DNA of 10,272 bases from an uncultured Alphaproteobacteria bacterium. GTDB taxonomy: Bacteria; Pseudomonadota; Alphaproteobacteria; RF32; CAG-239. The notes beneath the pieces are model-generated. The model ran no database searches. It saw only the letters and a program-made list of their open reading frames with translations, and had not been told where the DNA came from. Shown here in pieces: positions 1-5,966 of the stretch. The stretch covers positions 1-10,272 of the forward strand of contig CAJTWX010000058.1 of NCBI GenBank assembly GCA_910580155.1. The letters are read 5' to 3'. Made by a program: the position numbers and the translations under genes. Position 1 is the first letter of the stretch. Every line of letters starts with the position of its first letter.

Positions 1-19
1 GCAATCTCCCACTTTTCTC

Positions 20-53
20 GTCATTGCGAGGAGCATAGCGACGTGGCAATCTC
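20..53 (+). repeat. Imperfect palindromic intergenic repeat, copy 1
   Basis: The copy begins GTCATTGCGAGGAG and ends GTGGCAATCTC. ATTGC at 23-27 can pair with GCAAT at 46-50, so the unit can form a hairpin. The first bases of the window (GCAATCTC, 1-8) look like the tail of another copy in the same orientation, 11 bases upstream, so copies may be arranged in tandem. Related sequence recurs at 660-780. Similar 'ATTGCGAG...GCAATC' intergenic repeats are dispersed through many bacterial genomes; the family name here is not certain. Confidence 0.75.
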
Positions 54-120
54 AAGAGAGTATGGGTAACACAATTCCCCTCCCGCAAATCCCCATAAAA
101 AATAAAAAACAGCTTGCATC

Positions 121-149
121 TTAAAATTTTATATGCTAAAGGTTATATC
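121..149 (+). promoter_or_regulatory. Possible promoter of the structured RNA
   Basis: TTAAAA (121-126) and TATATC (144-149) are separated by 17 bases. Each matches four of six consensus positions of a sigma-70 promoter. Transcription would begin near the GGGG run at 156-159, which is where the first paired element of the RNA starts. The match is modest and the call depends partly on the RNA downstream. Confidence 0.4.
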
Positions 150-155
150 AGACAC

Positions 156-421
156 GGGGAACCGGATTGTACTCGTGTTGTGAGGTCTAGTTAACTTCAC
201 TAAAAAAGCAATACAACGGTGTGTAGAATATACACATCTAAAATTATAGACGTTGCGAAAAAACTTGAGCCGGTTAAGGTTTCTGCGCACCGTATTCGAA
301 CTGTAACCTTGTACTTATGGTCGAGGTGGGCTCTAAATAAGGCTTTGCCGAATAAGAGCGAATGTTCTGTATTGCACATTTTAACTAGCACCTCGACCAC
401 CTTTATAGGGCGGTCGTTTTT
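156..421 (+). ncRNA. Candidate structured non-coding RNA, family not recognised
   Basis: About 265 bases that can fold into a compact set of helices. AACCGG (160-165) pairs with CCGGTT (270-275) and encloses two hairpins: 180-186 with 194-200 (7 bp) and 218-225 with 231-238 (8 bp). Directly next to the closing helix, AAGGTT (276-281) pairs with AACCTT (305-310). Then TGGTCGAGGTG (318-328) pairs perfectly with 389-399 and encloses a hairpin based on GCTCT/AGAGC (330-334 with 355-359). An intrinsic terminator follows at 394-421. No coding sequence on either strand looks real here, and no plus-strand gene follows within 2 kb, which argues against a riboswitch leader. I could not match it to tmRNA, RNase P RNA, SRP RNA or the enterobacterial 6S RNA. 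A divergent 6S-like or lineage-specific RNA remains possible. Ends are inferred from promoter and terminator. Confidence 0.5.
394..421 (+). terminator. Intrinsic terminator of the structured RNA
   Basis: CGACCACC (394-401) pairs with GGGCGGTCG (408-416) with one A-C mismatch and a short loop, followed by TTTTTGTTTT. The 5' arm shares bases with the 3' side of the 11-bp helix 318-328/389-399, so the two helices cannot both form fully. Confidence 0.7.
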
Positions 422-429
422 GTTTTGAA

Positions 430-659
430 CGATGATAAGCGTGCAAACTTTCACAGTACCGATATCGGGATATATCGGCGTAATATAAACAAATTCGATT
501 GTAACGCACAGGTTTCCAACGTTTTATCCCACTGTCTCCCTGTGCACATAAAGGTGGTCACCCTTTTTATTTCCTCATTACTTGTTTCTTAACTATCCCC
601 ATACACATCAAAGCCTCATTATGCCCCTACAACAAGTCTCCTAACCTCCCCTCCTTCTA
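430..659. other. Non-coding stretch with three hairpins
   Basis: No protein gene is supported here. Three inverted repeats are visible: CCGATAT (459-465) with ATATCGG (472-478), GCACAGG (506-512) with CCTGTGC (539-545), and AAAGG (552-556) with CCTTT (about 562-567) followed by a run of T and then ATTTCC. The last could be a weak terminator on the plus strand. Together they could be a second small RNA or the processed tail of the RNA upstream. From about 575 to 659 the sequence is pyrimidine-rich and I see nothing definite in it. Confidence 0.35.
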
Positions 660-780
660 GTCATTGCGAAGTGCAACGTCCAGCAGCAACTGAAGCAATC
701 CATAAACCGATGCGCCAGCACACAATGCCACCCCACAGTCTCCCAAAATTGCCACGCTCATAACATTCGCTCGCAATAAC
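660..780. repeat. Inverted pair of palindromic repeats, MITE-like
   Basis: GTCATTGCGA at the left end and TCGCAATAAC at the right end (its complement reads GTTATTGCGA) form terminal inverted repeats that match at nine of ten positions. The left unit (660-701) runs from GTCATTGCGAA to GAAGCAATCC. The right unit (748-780) is the same repeat on the minus strand, from GTTATTGCGAG to GTGGCAAT. Both have ATTGC/GCAAT arms like the copy at 20-53. The element ends 11 bases past the holB stop codon. It could be a small non-autonomous element or two independent insertions. Confidence 0.55.
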
Positions 781-791
781 GCATAAAAAAG

Positions 792-1835
792 CTAAAACAC
801 ACTGCCAAATTTCATCAAAATCTGCACCACCGCCTGCTTTTTATCCATATTCAGCCGGACGGTTTCATCCAAAATTTTCAACGCCTGCTCATATGCCTCA
901 TACATCTCGCGCGGACGTGCCGCATCAGCAAGATTATCACGCGCAAAACGGCAGATAAGCTCGGCAAACAAATCCCAACAATCTTCATCCGCCGCCACGT
1001 CAGTTGCCAAATCCAACAGCAGCTGCCCGTCACACTTCGCCCCGCCATAGCAGATTTTTTTGATGTTTTCATACATCTCCAGCGCGTCATTTTCCGCATA
1101 TTTCAGCGCCCGCCCGATACTGCCGGCAGCAATCTTGGCAAGCCCCTGCACCTCCGCCTCCTTAAGCTCCGGCTTATAGCGGCGCAGCAAACTCGCCACC
1201 TCGCTCTCTTTAAGCGGTTTCAGTGCCAGTTTCGCACACCGCGAACGGATGGTCGGCAAAAGCTTTCCGGCGTTATGCGAGATTAAGAGTAAAATGCTTT
1301 TAAGCGGCGGCTCTTCCAAAATTTTCAAAAGCGCATTTGCACTGGAAACATTCAAATCATCTGCACTGTCCACAATCACCACGCGCCAGTTGTCATTAAA
1401 CGACTTTTTGGCAAGAAACGACACCACGTCGCGCACGTCCTCCACCTTAATCACCGCCGAACGTTTCAGCCCCTGCCGCATTTCCTCACCGACATCTTCG
1501 CCGTCTTTAATCGCCTTAATCAGCTTTTTCTTGTCAGTCTCGGTAAAATCACGCTCCAACACCTTAAAATCCGGATGCGACTTTTGCGCCACTTGCGCAA
1601 ACACCGCACTGTCTGCCGGAATATCAAGCGAACTATATGCCTTCCCCCCTTCTGCCGAAAGCAAAAAACGCGCAATTTTATACGCCAGCGTCGCCTTGCC
1701 GATTCCCTCATCGCCGGTAATCAGCCAGCCGTGATGCAGCGTCCCGCTGTTAAACGCGGATAAAAAGAGCTTCAGCTCCTCATCGTGCCCGATAAGATAC
1801 GGATTAAGATTCGGATAAACGCTTTCCTCAGCCAT
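792..1835 (-). CDS. holB: DNA polymerase III subunit delta'
   Basis: The 347-residue product is the delta' subunit of the replicative clamp loader, which works with DnaX and delta to load the beta clamp in the cytoplasm. The AAA+ fold is visible: the N-terminal region ends in GHDEEL, a P-loop GDEGIGKAT lies at 41-49, and SHPDFKVL matches the family's HPD segment. A Walker B strand VVIVDSADDLN has Ser in place of the catalytic Glu, as expected for a non-hydrolysing subunit, and is followed by ANALLKILEEPP. The SRC motif is in PTIRSRCAKL. The zinc-binding cysteines of the E. coli protein are absent after the P-loop. The start is six bases past the upstream stop, with AAAGGA (1846-1851) as ribosome binding site inside the previous gene's end. 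In many alphaproteobacteria holB follows tmk; here it has been separated and faces away. Confidence 0.92.
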   Translation of the reverse strand: MAEESVYPNLNPYLIGHDEELKLFLSAFNSGTLHHGWLITGDEGIGKATLAYKIARFLLSAEGGKAYSSLDIPADSAVFAQVAQKSHPDFKVLERDFTETDKKKLIKAIKDGEDVGEEMRQGLKRSAVIKVEDVRDVVSFLAKKSFNDNWRVVIVDSADDLNVSSANALLKILEEPPLKSILLLISHNAGKLLPTIRSRCAKLALKPLKESEVASLLRRYKPELKEAEVQGLAKIAAGSIGRALKYAENDALEMYENIKKICYGGAKCDGQLLLDLATDVAADEDCWDLFAELICRFARDNLADAARPREMYEAYEQALKILDETVRLNMDKKQAVVQILMKFGSVF

Positions 1836-1841
1836 TGCGGT

Positions 1842-2474
1842 TTAGTCCTTTAGCGGACGCTTGTCTAAAAGCTTGGTCAGATAAACGCGGAAGTCCGTAT
1901 ATTTTGCCATCTGCGCATTAAACACCGCATCCATCGAACAGGTTTCGCCACAAAACTTCGGGTCAAAATTAAGCCCCGTCCCGTTCACATAAAACGTTTG
2001 GGAAATATCGTGGTGCTTTGCCAGTTCGTTAATATCGTTGTCATAATATGTTTCGATAATCTCAAGCCCGATATCTTCATAACACAAATTCACATCGCGC
2101 ATTGTCTCAGACAAATAAGCAAGGCTCTCCGGCGTTCTCAGCCTTTCATACATACTGCGCTCCAGCTCAATCCGGTCTTGGCGCACATCCAGACAATAGG
2201 TTATCATCTCGCGCAGTTTGCCAACGTTTTCATCTTCCATCCATTCAGACAGCGCCTCTGCTGCCGGTTTGGCAGGCATATCAGGCAACACAACCGGCCG
2301 GACTTTTGCCGGTGCCAAATAAAACGGTTTTGAGATTTTAACCGGACGCGAAACACTTTCCGTCTGCACAAGAGCCTCATCTTCCGGCCGCAGTACCTCC
2401 ATCTCCGCGGCATCCGCCGCTGCCGCCAACAACATTCCCGCTGCTAACCCGAAAAATACGCCGTTTTTATTCAT
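1842..2474 (-). CDS. Unrecognised secreted protein, four cysteines
   Basis: I do not recognise this 210-residue protein. A signal peptide is clear: MNKNG, a hydrophobic stretch to about residue 20 and an Ala-rich cleavage region near 20-23 with no lipobox cysteine, so the mature protein should be periplasmic or exported. Residues 25-75 are Pro-rich and probably extended. The part from about 76 to 210 looks helical and holds four cysteines (94, 131, 175, 179); the last two form a CGETC pair. Disulfide bonding is plausible. It is the first gene of an operon with holB: its stop lies six bases before the holB start, and a strong promoter stands 36 bases ahead of its ATG. The pairing with a replication gene is probably only shared transcription, and no function can be assigned. 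Confidence 0.8.
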   Translation of the reverse strand: MNKNGVFFGLAAGMLLAAAADAAEMEVLRPEDEALVQTESVSRPVKISKPFYLAPAKVRPVVLPDMPAKPAAEALSEWMEDENVGKLREMITYCLDVRQDRIELERSMYERLRTPESLAYLSETMRDVNLCYEDIGLEIIETYYDNDINELAKHHDISQTFYVNGTGLNFDPKFCGETCSMDAVFNAQMAKYTDFRVYLTKLLDKRPLKD

Positions 2475-2516
2475 CTAAAATCCCGTCCCTTACCTTTTGT
2501 TAAGAAATTATGCGCT

Positions 2517-2545
2517 ATAATACGGTCAAACTTTATAATTGTCAA
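2517..2545 (-). promoter_or_regulatory. Strong sigma-70 promoter for the secreted protein-holB operon
   Basis: Read on the minus strand, TTGACA (2540-2545) is a perfect -35 box, followed by a 17-base spacer and TATTAT (2517-2522) as -10. Transcription should start near 2510, leaving a leader of about 36 bases. A purine-rich GGGACGGGA precedes the ATG as a possible ribosome binding site. Confidence 0.8.
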
Positions 2546-2600
2546 AAATTTTTTTAACCGGCGGGATAAATTTAAGCGTATGACAACTTTGTAAAAGCGC

Positions 2601-2629
2601 TTTACATCCCCGACAGATTAAACTATGTT
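2601..2629 (+). promoter_or_regulatory. Promoter of the rlpA-carboxypeptidase-tmk operon
   Basis: TTTACA (2601-2606) and TATGTT (2624-2629) are separated by exactly 17 bases. Transcription should start near 2636. That lies past an in-frame TTG at 2633, which rules it out as the start codon and supports the ATG at 2654. Confidence 0.7.
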
Positions 2630-2653
2630 AGATTGCAAAAGGACGAACAAAAA

Positions 2654-3556
2654 ATGATGAAAATACAACCAAACATTACAGTTTATTCAAGCCTTGCCGC
2701 ACTGCTTTTGCTTGCCGGCTGCGCCTCCGAACCCAAAGAGTTTGCTTATAATAATCTTCCCGAAGAAGTAAAGTCCATCAAGGCAGACGGCGGCATATAC
2801 AAAGTCGGCAACCCCTACAAGGTAATGGGGCAGAGCTACACCCCAAAAGAGGATTACTCCTACTCCGAAACAGGAATGGCTTCGTGGTATGGCGATGACT
2901 TTCATAACAAACGCACCGCAAACGGCGAAACCTATAATATGCGCGCCATCACCGCTGCGCACCGTACCCTGCCGCTGCCCTCGATTGTAAAGGTCACAAA
3001 CCTCGAAAACGGCAAATCTATCATCGCGCGGGTAAATGACCGCGGCCCGTATGTCAAAAACCGCATTATCGACGTGTCGCAAAAAGGCGCGGAACTTCTG
3101 GGCTACAAAAACAAAGGCATCGCCAAAGTAAAGGTCGAAATTATGGAGGCCGAAAGCCGCGCGATTAAAGAAGCAATGCTCTCCAAAGACAACAGCTCCA
3201 AAACCTATGCCTCAGCTGTTAATTACGGTACAACACAGCCAACAGCAGTACCGGTACAGAATATGAAATACGAGATTTCGACCAAAGCCCCAGCCACACA
3301 CGCAAATGCGTCTGCCGCTCCGGCAAAAGGCCCGTTCTTTGTGCAGGTCGGCGCATTTTCAGACTATGAAAAAGCTAAAGAAATGGCCGCCTCAATGCAG
3401 CGTTTTGGCAAAGTGTCAATTTATGAGGCATATTTGAGCAAAGACGGCGTTTACCGCGTGCGCTTGGGTGCATACAACAGCCGTGACGAGGCTTTGCAGA
3501 TTTTAGACCGCGTGCTCGACTACGGACACGCAGACGTAACCATCGTTCAAGGTTAG
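2654..3556 (+). CDS. rlpA: Septal ring lytic transglycosylase RlpA, lipoprotein
   Basis: RlpA is a lipid-anchored enzyme that cleaves peptidoglycan strands lacking stem peptides at the division septum. From the ATG at 2654 the product has 300 residues. A lipoprotein signal ends in LLLLAGC, with the lipidated Cys at 23. The double-psi beta-barrel domain spans about 73-164 and has SWYG (77-80), the NGETYNM segment, AHRTLP with His103, and NDRGP with Asp129. The His and Asp are 26 residues apart, like the catalytic pair of Pseudomonas RlpA. A low-complexity linker (about 176-225) leads to a C-terminal SPOR domain (about 227-300; PFFVQVGAF...YRVRLGAY) that binds denuded septal glycan. AAGGA at 2638-2642 is the ribosome binding site; an ATG at 2657 is also possible. 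It heads the operon with the carboxypeptidase and tmk. Confidence 0.93.
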   Translation: MMKIQPNITVYSSLAALLLLAGCASEPKEFAYNNLPEEVKSIKADGGIYKVGNPYKVMGQSYTPKEDYSYSETGMASWYGDDFHNKRTANGETYNMRAITAAHRTLPLPSIVKVTNLENGKSIIARVNDRGPYVKNRIIDVSQKGAELLGYKNKGIAKVKVEIMEAESRAIKEAMLSKDNSSKTYASAVNYGTTQPTAVPVQNMKYEISTKAPATHANASAAPAKGPFFVQVGAFSDYEKAKEMAASMQRFGKVSIYEAYLSKDGVYRVRLGAYNSRDEALQILDRVLDYGHADVTIVQG

Positions 3557-3569
3557 GAGAACCGAGATT

Positions 3570-4721
3570 ATGACCTTAAAGAATATTTTTGCCCTTGCGG
3601 CAGGCCTTTCCTTTTTATCGCTGGCAACAAACGCCAACGCGTTTGAAACCAAAGCAAAAAATGCGATTTTGATGGACTATGAAACAGGCGCATACTTGTT
3701 TACAAAAAACCACGAGGAAATGATTCCCCCTGCGTCAATGAGCAAGCTGATGACCATATATGTGCTCTTAAGCAAGCTTAAAGAGGGCGAAATTTCTTTA
3801 GAAGACAAATTTACCGTCAGCGAAAAAGCGTGGCGCAAGGGCGGAGCGGCTTCCGGCGGCTCGACAATGTTTTTAAAAATCGGGCAGGAAGTCAAAGTCG
3901 AAGACTTGATTAAAGGCATTATCATACAATCGGGCAATGATGCCTGCATCACTGTTGCCGAAAACATTGCCGGCTCGGAAGAAGAGTTTGCCGCACTATT
4001 AAATGAAACGGCAGAAAAAATCGGCTTAAAAAATGCGCATTTTGTAAATGCAACCGGCCTGCCCCACCCCGAACACCGCATCTCGGTAGAAGACCTTGCC
4101 AAACTCGCCCGCCGCATCATCAAAGAATTCCCCGAGTTTTACCACGTTTTCAAAGAAAAAGAATTTACTTTTAACGGCATCAGACAAGGCAATCGCAACC
4201 CGTTGCTTTATAGTCTCAAAGGCTCGGACGGCTTAAAAACCGGACACACCGATGAGGCTGGTTTCTGTCTCACCGGCTCGGTGGTGCGCGGTGACCGCCG
4301 GCTCATTGAGGTTGTGTCGGGCTTATCGAGCAACAAAGAGCGCGCCGAAGAAACCGAAAGCCTGATGACTTGGGGCTTTGCCGGTTTTGAAAACTACAAA
4401 TTCTTTACCGAAAACCAAATAATGGCGGAAATCCCCGTCTGGTATGGCACCAGCCCAAGCGTTCACGCCGTTGTGCCGCACAATGTGATTAAAACCGTTA
4501 AGAAGAGCACCAAAAACAAATACGCCGCCAAAGCCGTTTACGACACCCCGCTCAAAGCACCAGTGTTTAAGGGCGATAAAGTCGGCGAATTGTTCATCAC
4601 TTACGGCGATAATACGGTAGATAAAATCCCGCTCGTTGCCAAAGAAGACATTGCCAAAATCGGCGCATTCAGCCGCTTTTTAGCTAACCTCAAATACTTT
4701 GTATTCGGGATGGAGAAATAA
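3570..4721 (+). CDS. dacC: D-alanyl-D-alanine carboxypeptidase, PBP5/6 family
   Basis: This periplasmic serine DD-carboxypeptidase removes the terminal D-Ala from peptidoglycan pentapeptides and so limits cross-linking; it is a penicillin-binding protein. The 383-residue length is usual for the family. A signal peptide runs to about residue 24 (NANA|FE). All three active-site motifs are present: SMSK at 56-59 with the acyl-ester Ser56, SGN at 121-123 and KTG at 223-225. A beta-rich C-terminal domain follows, ending in an amphipathic tail (RFLANLKYFVFGMEK) that should anchor the enzyme to the inner membrane. The start is set by AGGAG, which overlaps the rlpA stop codon 13 bases upstream, suggesting coupled translation. 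The paralogue letter (dacA, dacC or dacF) is a naming convention and cannot be settled from sequence alone. Confidence 0.94.
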   Translation: MTLKNIFALAAGLSFLSLATNANAFETKAKNAILMDYETGAYLFTKNHEEMIPPASMSKLMTIYVLLSKLKEGEISLEDKFTVSEKAWRKGGAASGGSTMFLKIGQEVKVEDLIKGIIIQSGNDACITVAENIAGSEEEFAALLNETAEKIGLKNAHFVNATGLPHPEHRISVEDLAKLARRIIKEFPEFYHVFKEKEFTFNGIRQGNRNPLLYSLKGSDGLKTGHTDEAGFCLTGSVVRGDRRLIEVVSGLSSNKERAEETESLMTWGFAGFENYKFFTENQIMAEIPVWYGTSPSVHAVVPHNVIKTVKKSTKNKYAAKAVYDTPLKAPVFKGDKVGELFITYGDNTVDKIPLVAKEDIAKIGAFSRFLANLKYFVFGMEK

Positions 4722-4722
4722 T

Positions 4723-5367
4723 ATGTCCGGCAAGTTCATCACCTTTGAAGGCGGCGAAGGCTCGGGCAAATCGCTGCAGCTTTCTCGCTTTGCCGAATAC
4801 CTGAAAACCAAAGGGCACGCCGTTATCACCACGCGCGAACCCGGCGGCACGGAAACAGGCAAAGAAATTCGCCGCCTGCTTGTGGAAGGCGATAAAGATA
4901 AATTTGACGAGCTGACCGAAATACTGCTGTTTTATGCAGACCGCCGCATTGACCTAACCAAAGTTATCCTCCCTGCGCTGCACGAAAACAAACTCGTTCT
5001 CTCTGACCGTTTTAATGATTCCACCATCGCCTACCAATACTACGGCTCAGGCAAATTTGCCGACACCAAAATTATGGACACGCTTTACAATCTGGTCGCC
5101 GGCACATTTAAGCCTGATATGACTTTTTTATTGGATGTAGACGTCCGTCAGGGCTTAGAGCGCAGTTTCAAAAAAGCCGAAACAATGGCAAACAAAGAAT
5201 TGCGGTTTGAAAATGTCGATATCGCATTTCACGAACGCCTGCGCCGTGGCTATCTCGAACTTGCACAGAAAGAACCGGAACGGTTTATCGTCATTAACGC
5301 CGGCGGCACAATTGAGGAAGTTACCGCCGAGATTATCCGCAAATACGAAGAACGCCTGAGTGCCTAA
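4723..5367 (+). CDS. tmk: Thymidylate kinase
   Basis: Thymidylate kinase phosphorylates dTMP to dTDP with ATP in the cytoplasm, an essential step to dTTP. The 214-residue product is the usual length. The P-loop is GGEGSGKS (10-17), REPGGT is at 38-43, the DRF motif of the dTMP site is at 95-97, and STIAYQ follows. A lid with basic residues and LRFEN lies around 150-165. The chosen ATG is one base after the carboxypeptidase stop, with GGAG at 4712-4715 seven bases upstream. An in-frame TTG at 4699 inside the previous gene has no such site and is unlikely. The arrangement after rlpA and a carboxypeptidase gene is common in alphaproteobacteria, where holB usually comes next; here the next gene is convergent instead. 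Confidence 0.94.
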   Translation: MSGKFITFEGGEGSGKSLQLSRFAEYLKTKGHAVITTREPGGTETGKEIRRLLVEGDKDKFDELTEILLFYADRRIDLTKVILPALHENKLVLSDRFNDSTIAYQYYGSGKFADTKIMDTLYNLVAGTFKPDMTFLLDVDVRQGLERSFKKAETMANKELRFENVDIAFHERLRRGYLELAQKEPERFIVINAGGTIEEVTAEIIRKYEERLSA

Positions 5368-5966
5368 TACGCCCCGCAGGGTGTCCGACCGATAAGCAAA
5401 TACGCACCTGCTCTGTCCGTAAAATCAATGCGCTGCCCGTCAGCTGTCCGACAGCTCGCTGCCGTTATTGCCCCCATATTAAATACAATCTCGCTCTTAA
5501 GCTTGCCATCAGCATAATAACGCCGCTCACGCCCGTTTTTGACACCATTAACATATTCCGTCTCCAACATCAGCGTTCCGTCTTCATAATAGCCCTTGCG
5601 CGCCCCGTGCATCTTACCGCCGGCATAAGAAGTTTCATATTCCATATTGCCGCTGTTATAATAGGTGGAACCCCCACCCTCAAGCACACCGTTTTGATAC
5701 ACCATATATGCCTGCTGTTCACCATCCGGAAAATATAGTTGTGTCACGCCATCCTTAACGCCGTTTGCATAGTTAATATCCTCACGCACCACGCCATCCG
5801 CATAATACCGACGGAGCACACCATTGAGCGGCATTCCGCTTACCGCTTCATAACACATCTCGCCTGCACCGCAGCGTACTTCTTTCTCCACATAAAAATC
5901 GCGTTTGGCCTCTGCCGCATTTGCCGCTGCCAAAACAGCCGCCATATAACATAAATACTTCTTCAT
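5364..5966 (-). CDS. Secreted YwqK/MORN-variant repeat protein
   Basis: The 200-residue protein has a signal peptide (MKKYLCYMAAVLAAANAAEA, cleavage near residue 20) and then about five tandem repeats of roughly 23-24 residues between about 47 and 165. Each repeat follows the pattern YYxDGxLxxExxYxNGxxxG, for example RRYYADGVVREDINYANG and ERRYYADGKLKSEI. This is the MORN-variant repeat of the YwqK/COG2849 type. Such proteins form extended beta-sheet solenoids; some relatives are annotated as antitoxins, but that function cannot be assumed for an exported copy. Cysteines at 32 and 38 before the repeats and 172 and 197 after them may form disulfides capping the ends. The ATG overlaps the stop of the DUF3137 gene (ATGA), with AGGAG upstream, so the two are translationally coupled. 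Its stop overlaps the tmk stop on the opposite strand. Confidence 0.85.
   Translation of the reverse strand: MKKYLCYMAAVLAAANAAEAKRDFYVEKEVRCGAGEMCYEAVSGMPLNGVLRRYYADGVVREDINYANGVKDGVTQLYFPDGEQQAYMVYQNGVLEGGGSTYYNSGNMEYETSYAGGKMHGARKGYYEDGTLMLETEYVNGVKNGRERRYYADGKLKSEIVFNMGAITAASCRTADGQRIDFTDRAGAYLLIGRTPCGAY

Noticed and set aside
156..310. Possible tmRNA, because of GGGG...GGATT near the start and TTCGAAC at 295-301
   Set aside because: No paired T-arm around TTCGAAC, no matching acceptor 3' end with CCA, and no tag-like reading frame ending in Ala-Ala. RNase P signatures are also missing.
200..454. Open frames on both strands (69 and 84 residues) over the structured RNA region
   Set aside because: Neither has a ribosome binding site or a protein-like composition, and the bases are better explained by helices and a terminator.
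1..790. CRISPR array or prophage attachment site suspected from the repeated ATTGCGA units
   Set aside because: Copies are few, unevenly spaced and in both orientations, with no cas, integrase or tRNA gene nearby.
1249..1734. 161-residue plus-strand open frame
   Set aside because: It lies wholly inside holB on the opposite strand, which has clear clamp-loader motifs; its composition is a Ser-rich shadow.
1998..2341. Plus-strand open frames opposite the 210-aa secreted protein
   Set aside because: The minus-strand frame has a signal peptide, a strong promoter and operon spacing with holB; the plus-strand frames have none.
2633..2653. TTG start extending RlpA by seven residues
   Set aside because: It lies at or before the predicted transcription start and would place charged residues ahead of the lipoprotein signal; the ATG at 2654 has a ribosome binding site.
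4699..4722. TTG start extending thymidylate kinase by eight residues
   Set aside because: It lies inside the preceding gene without a binding site; the ATG at 4723 has GGAG at good distance and gives the normal family N-terminus.
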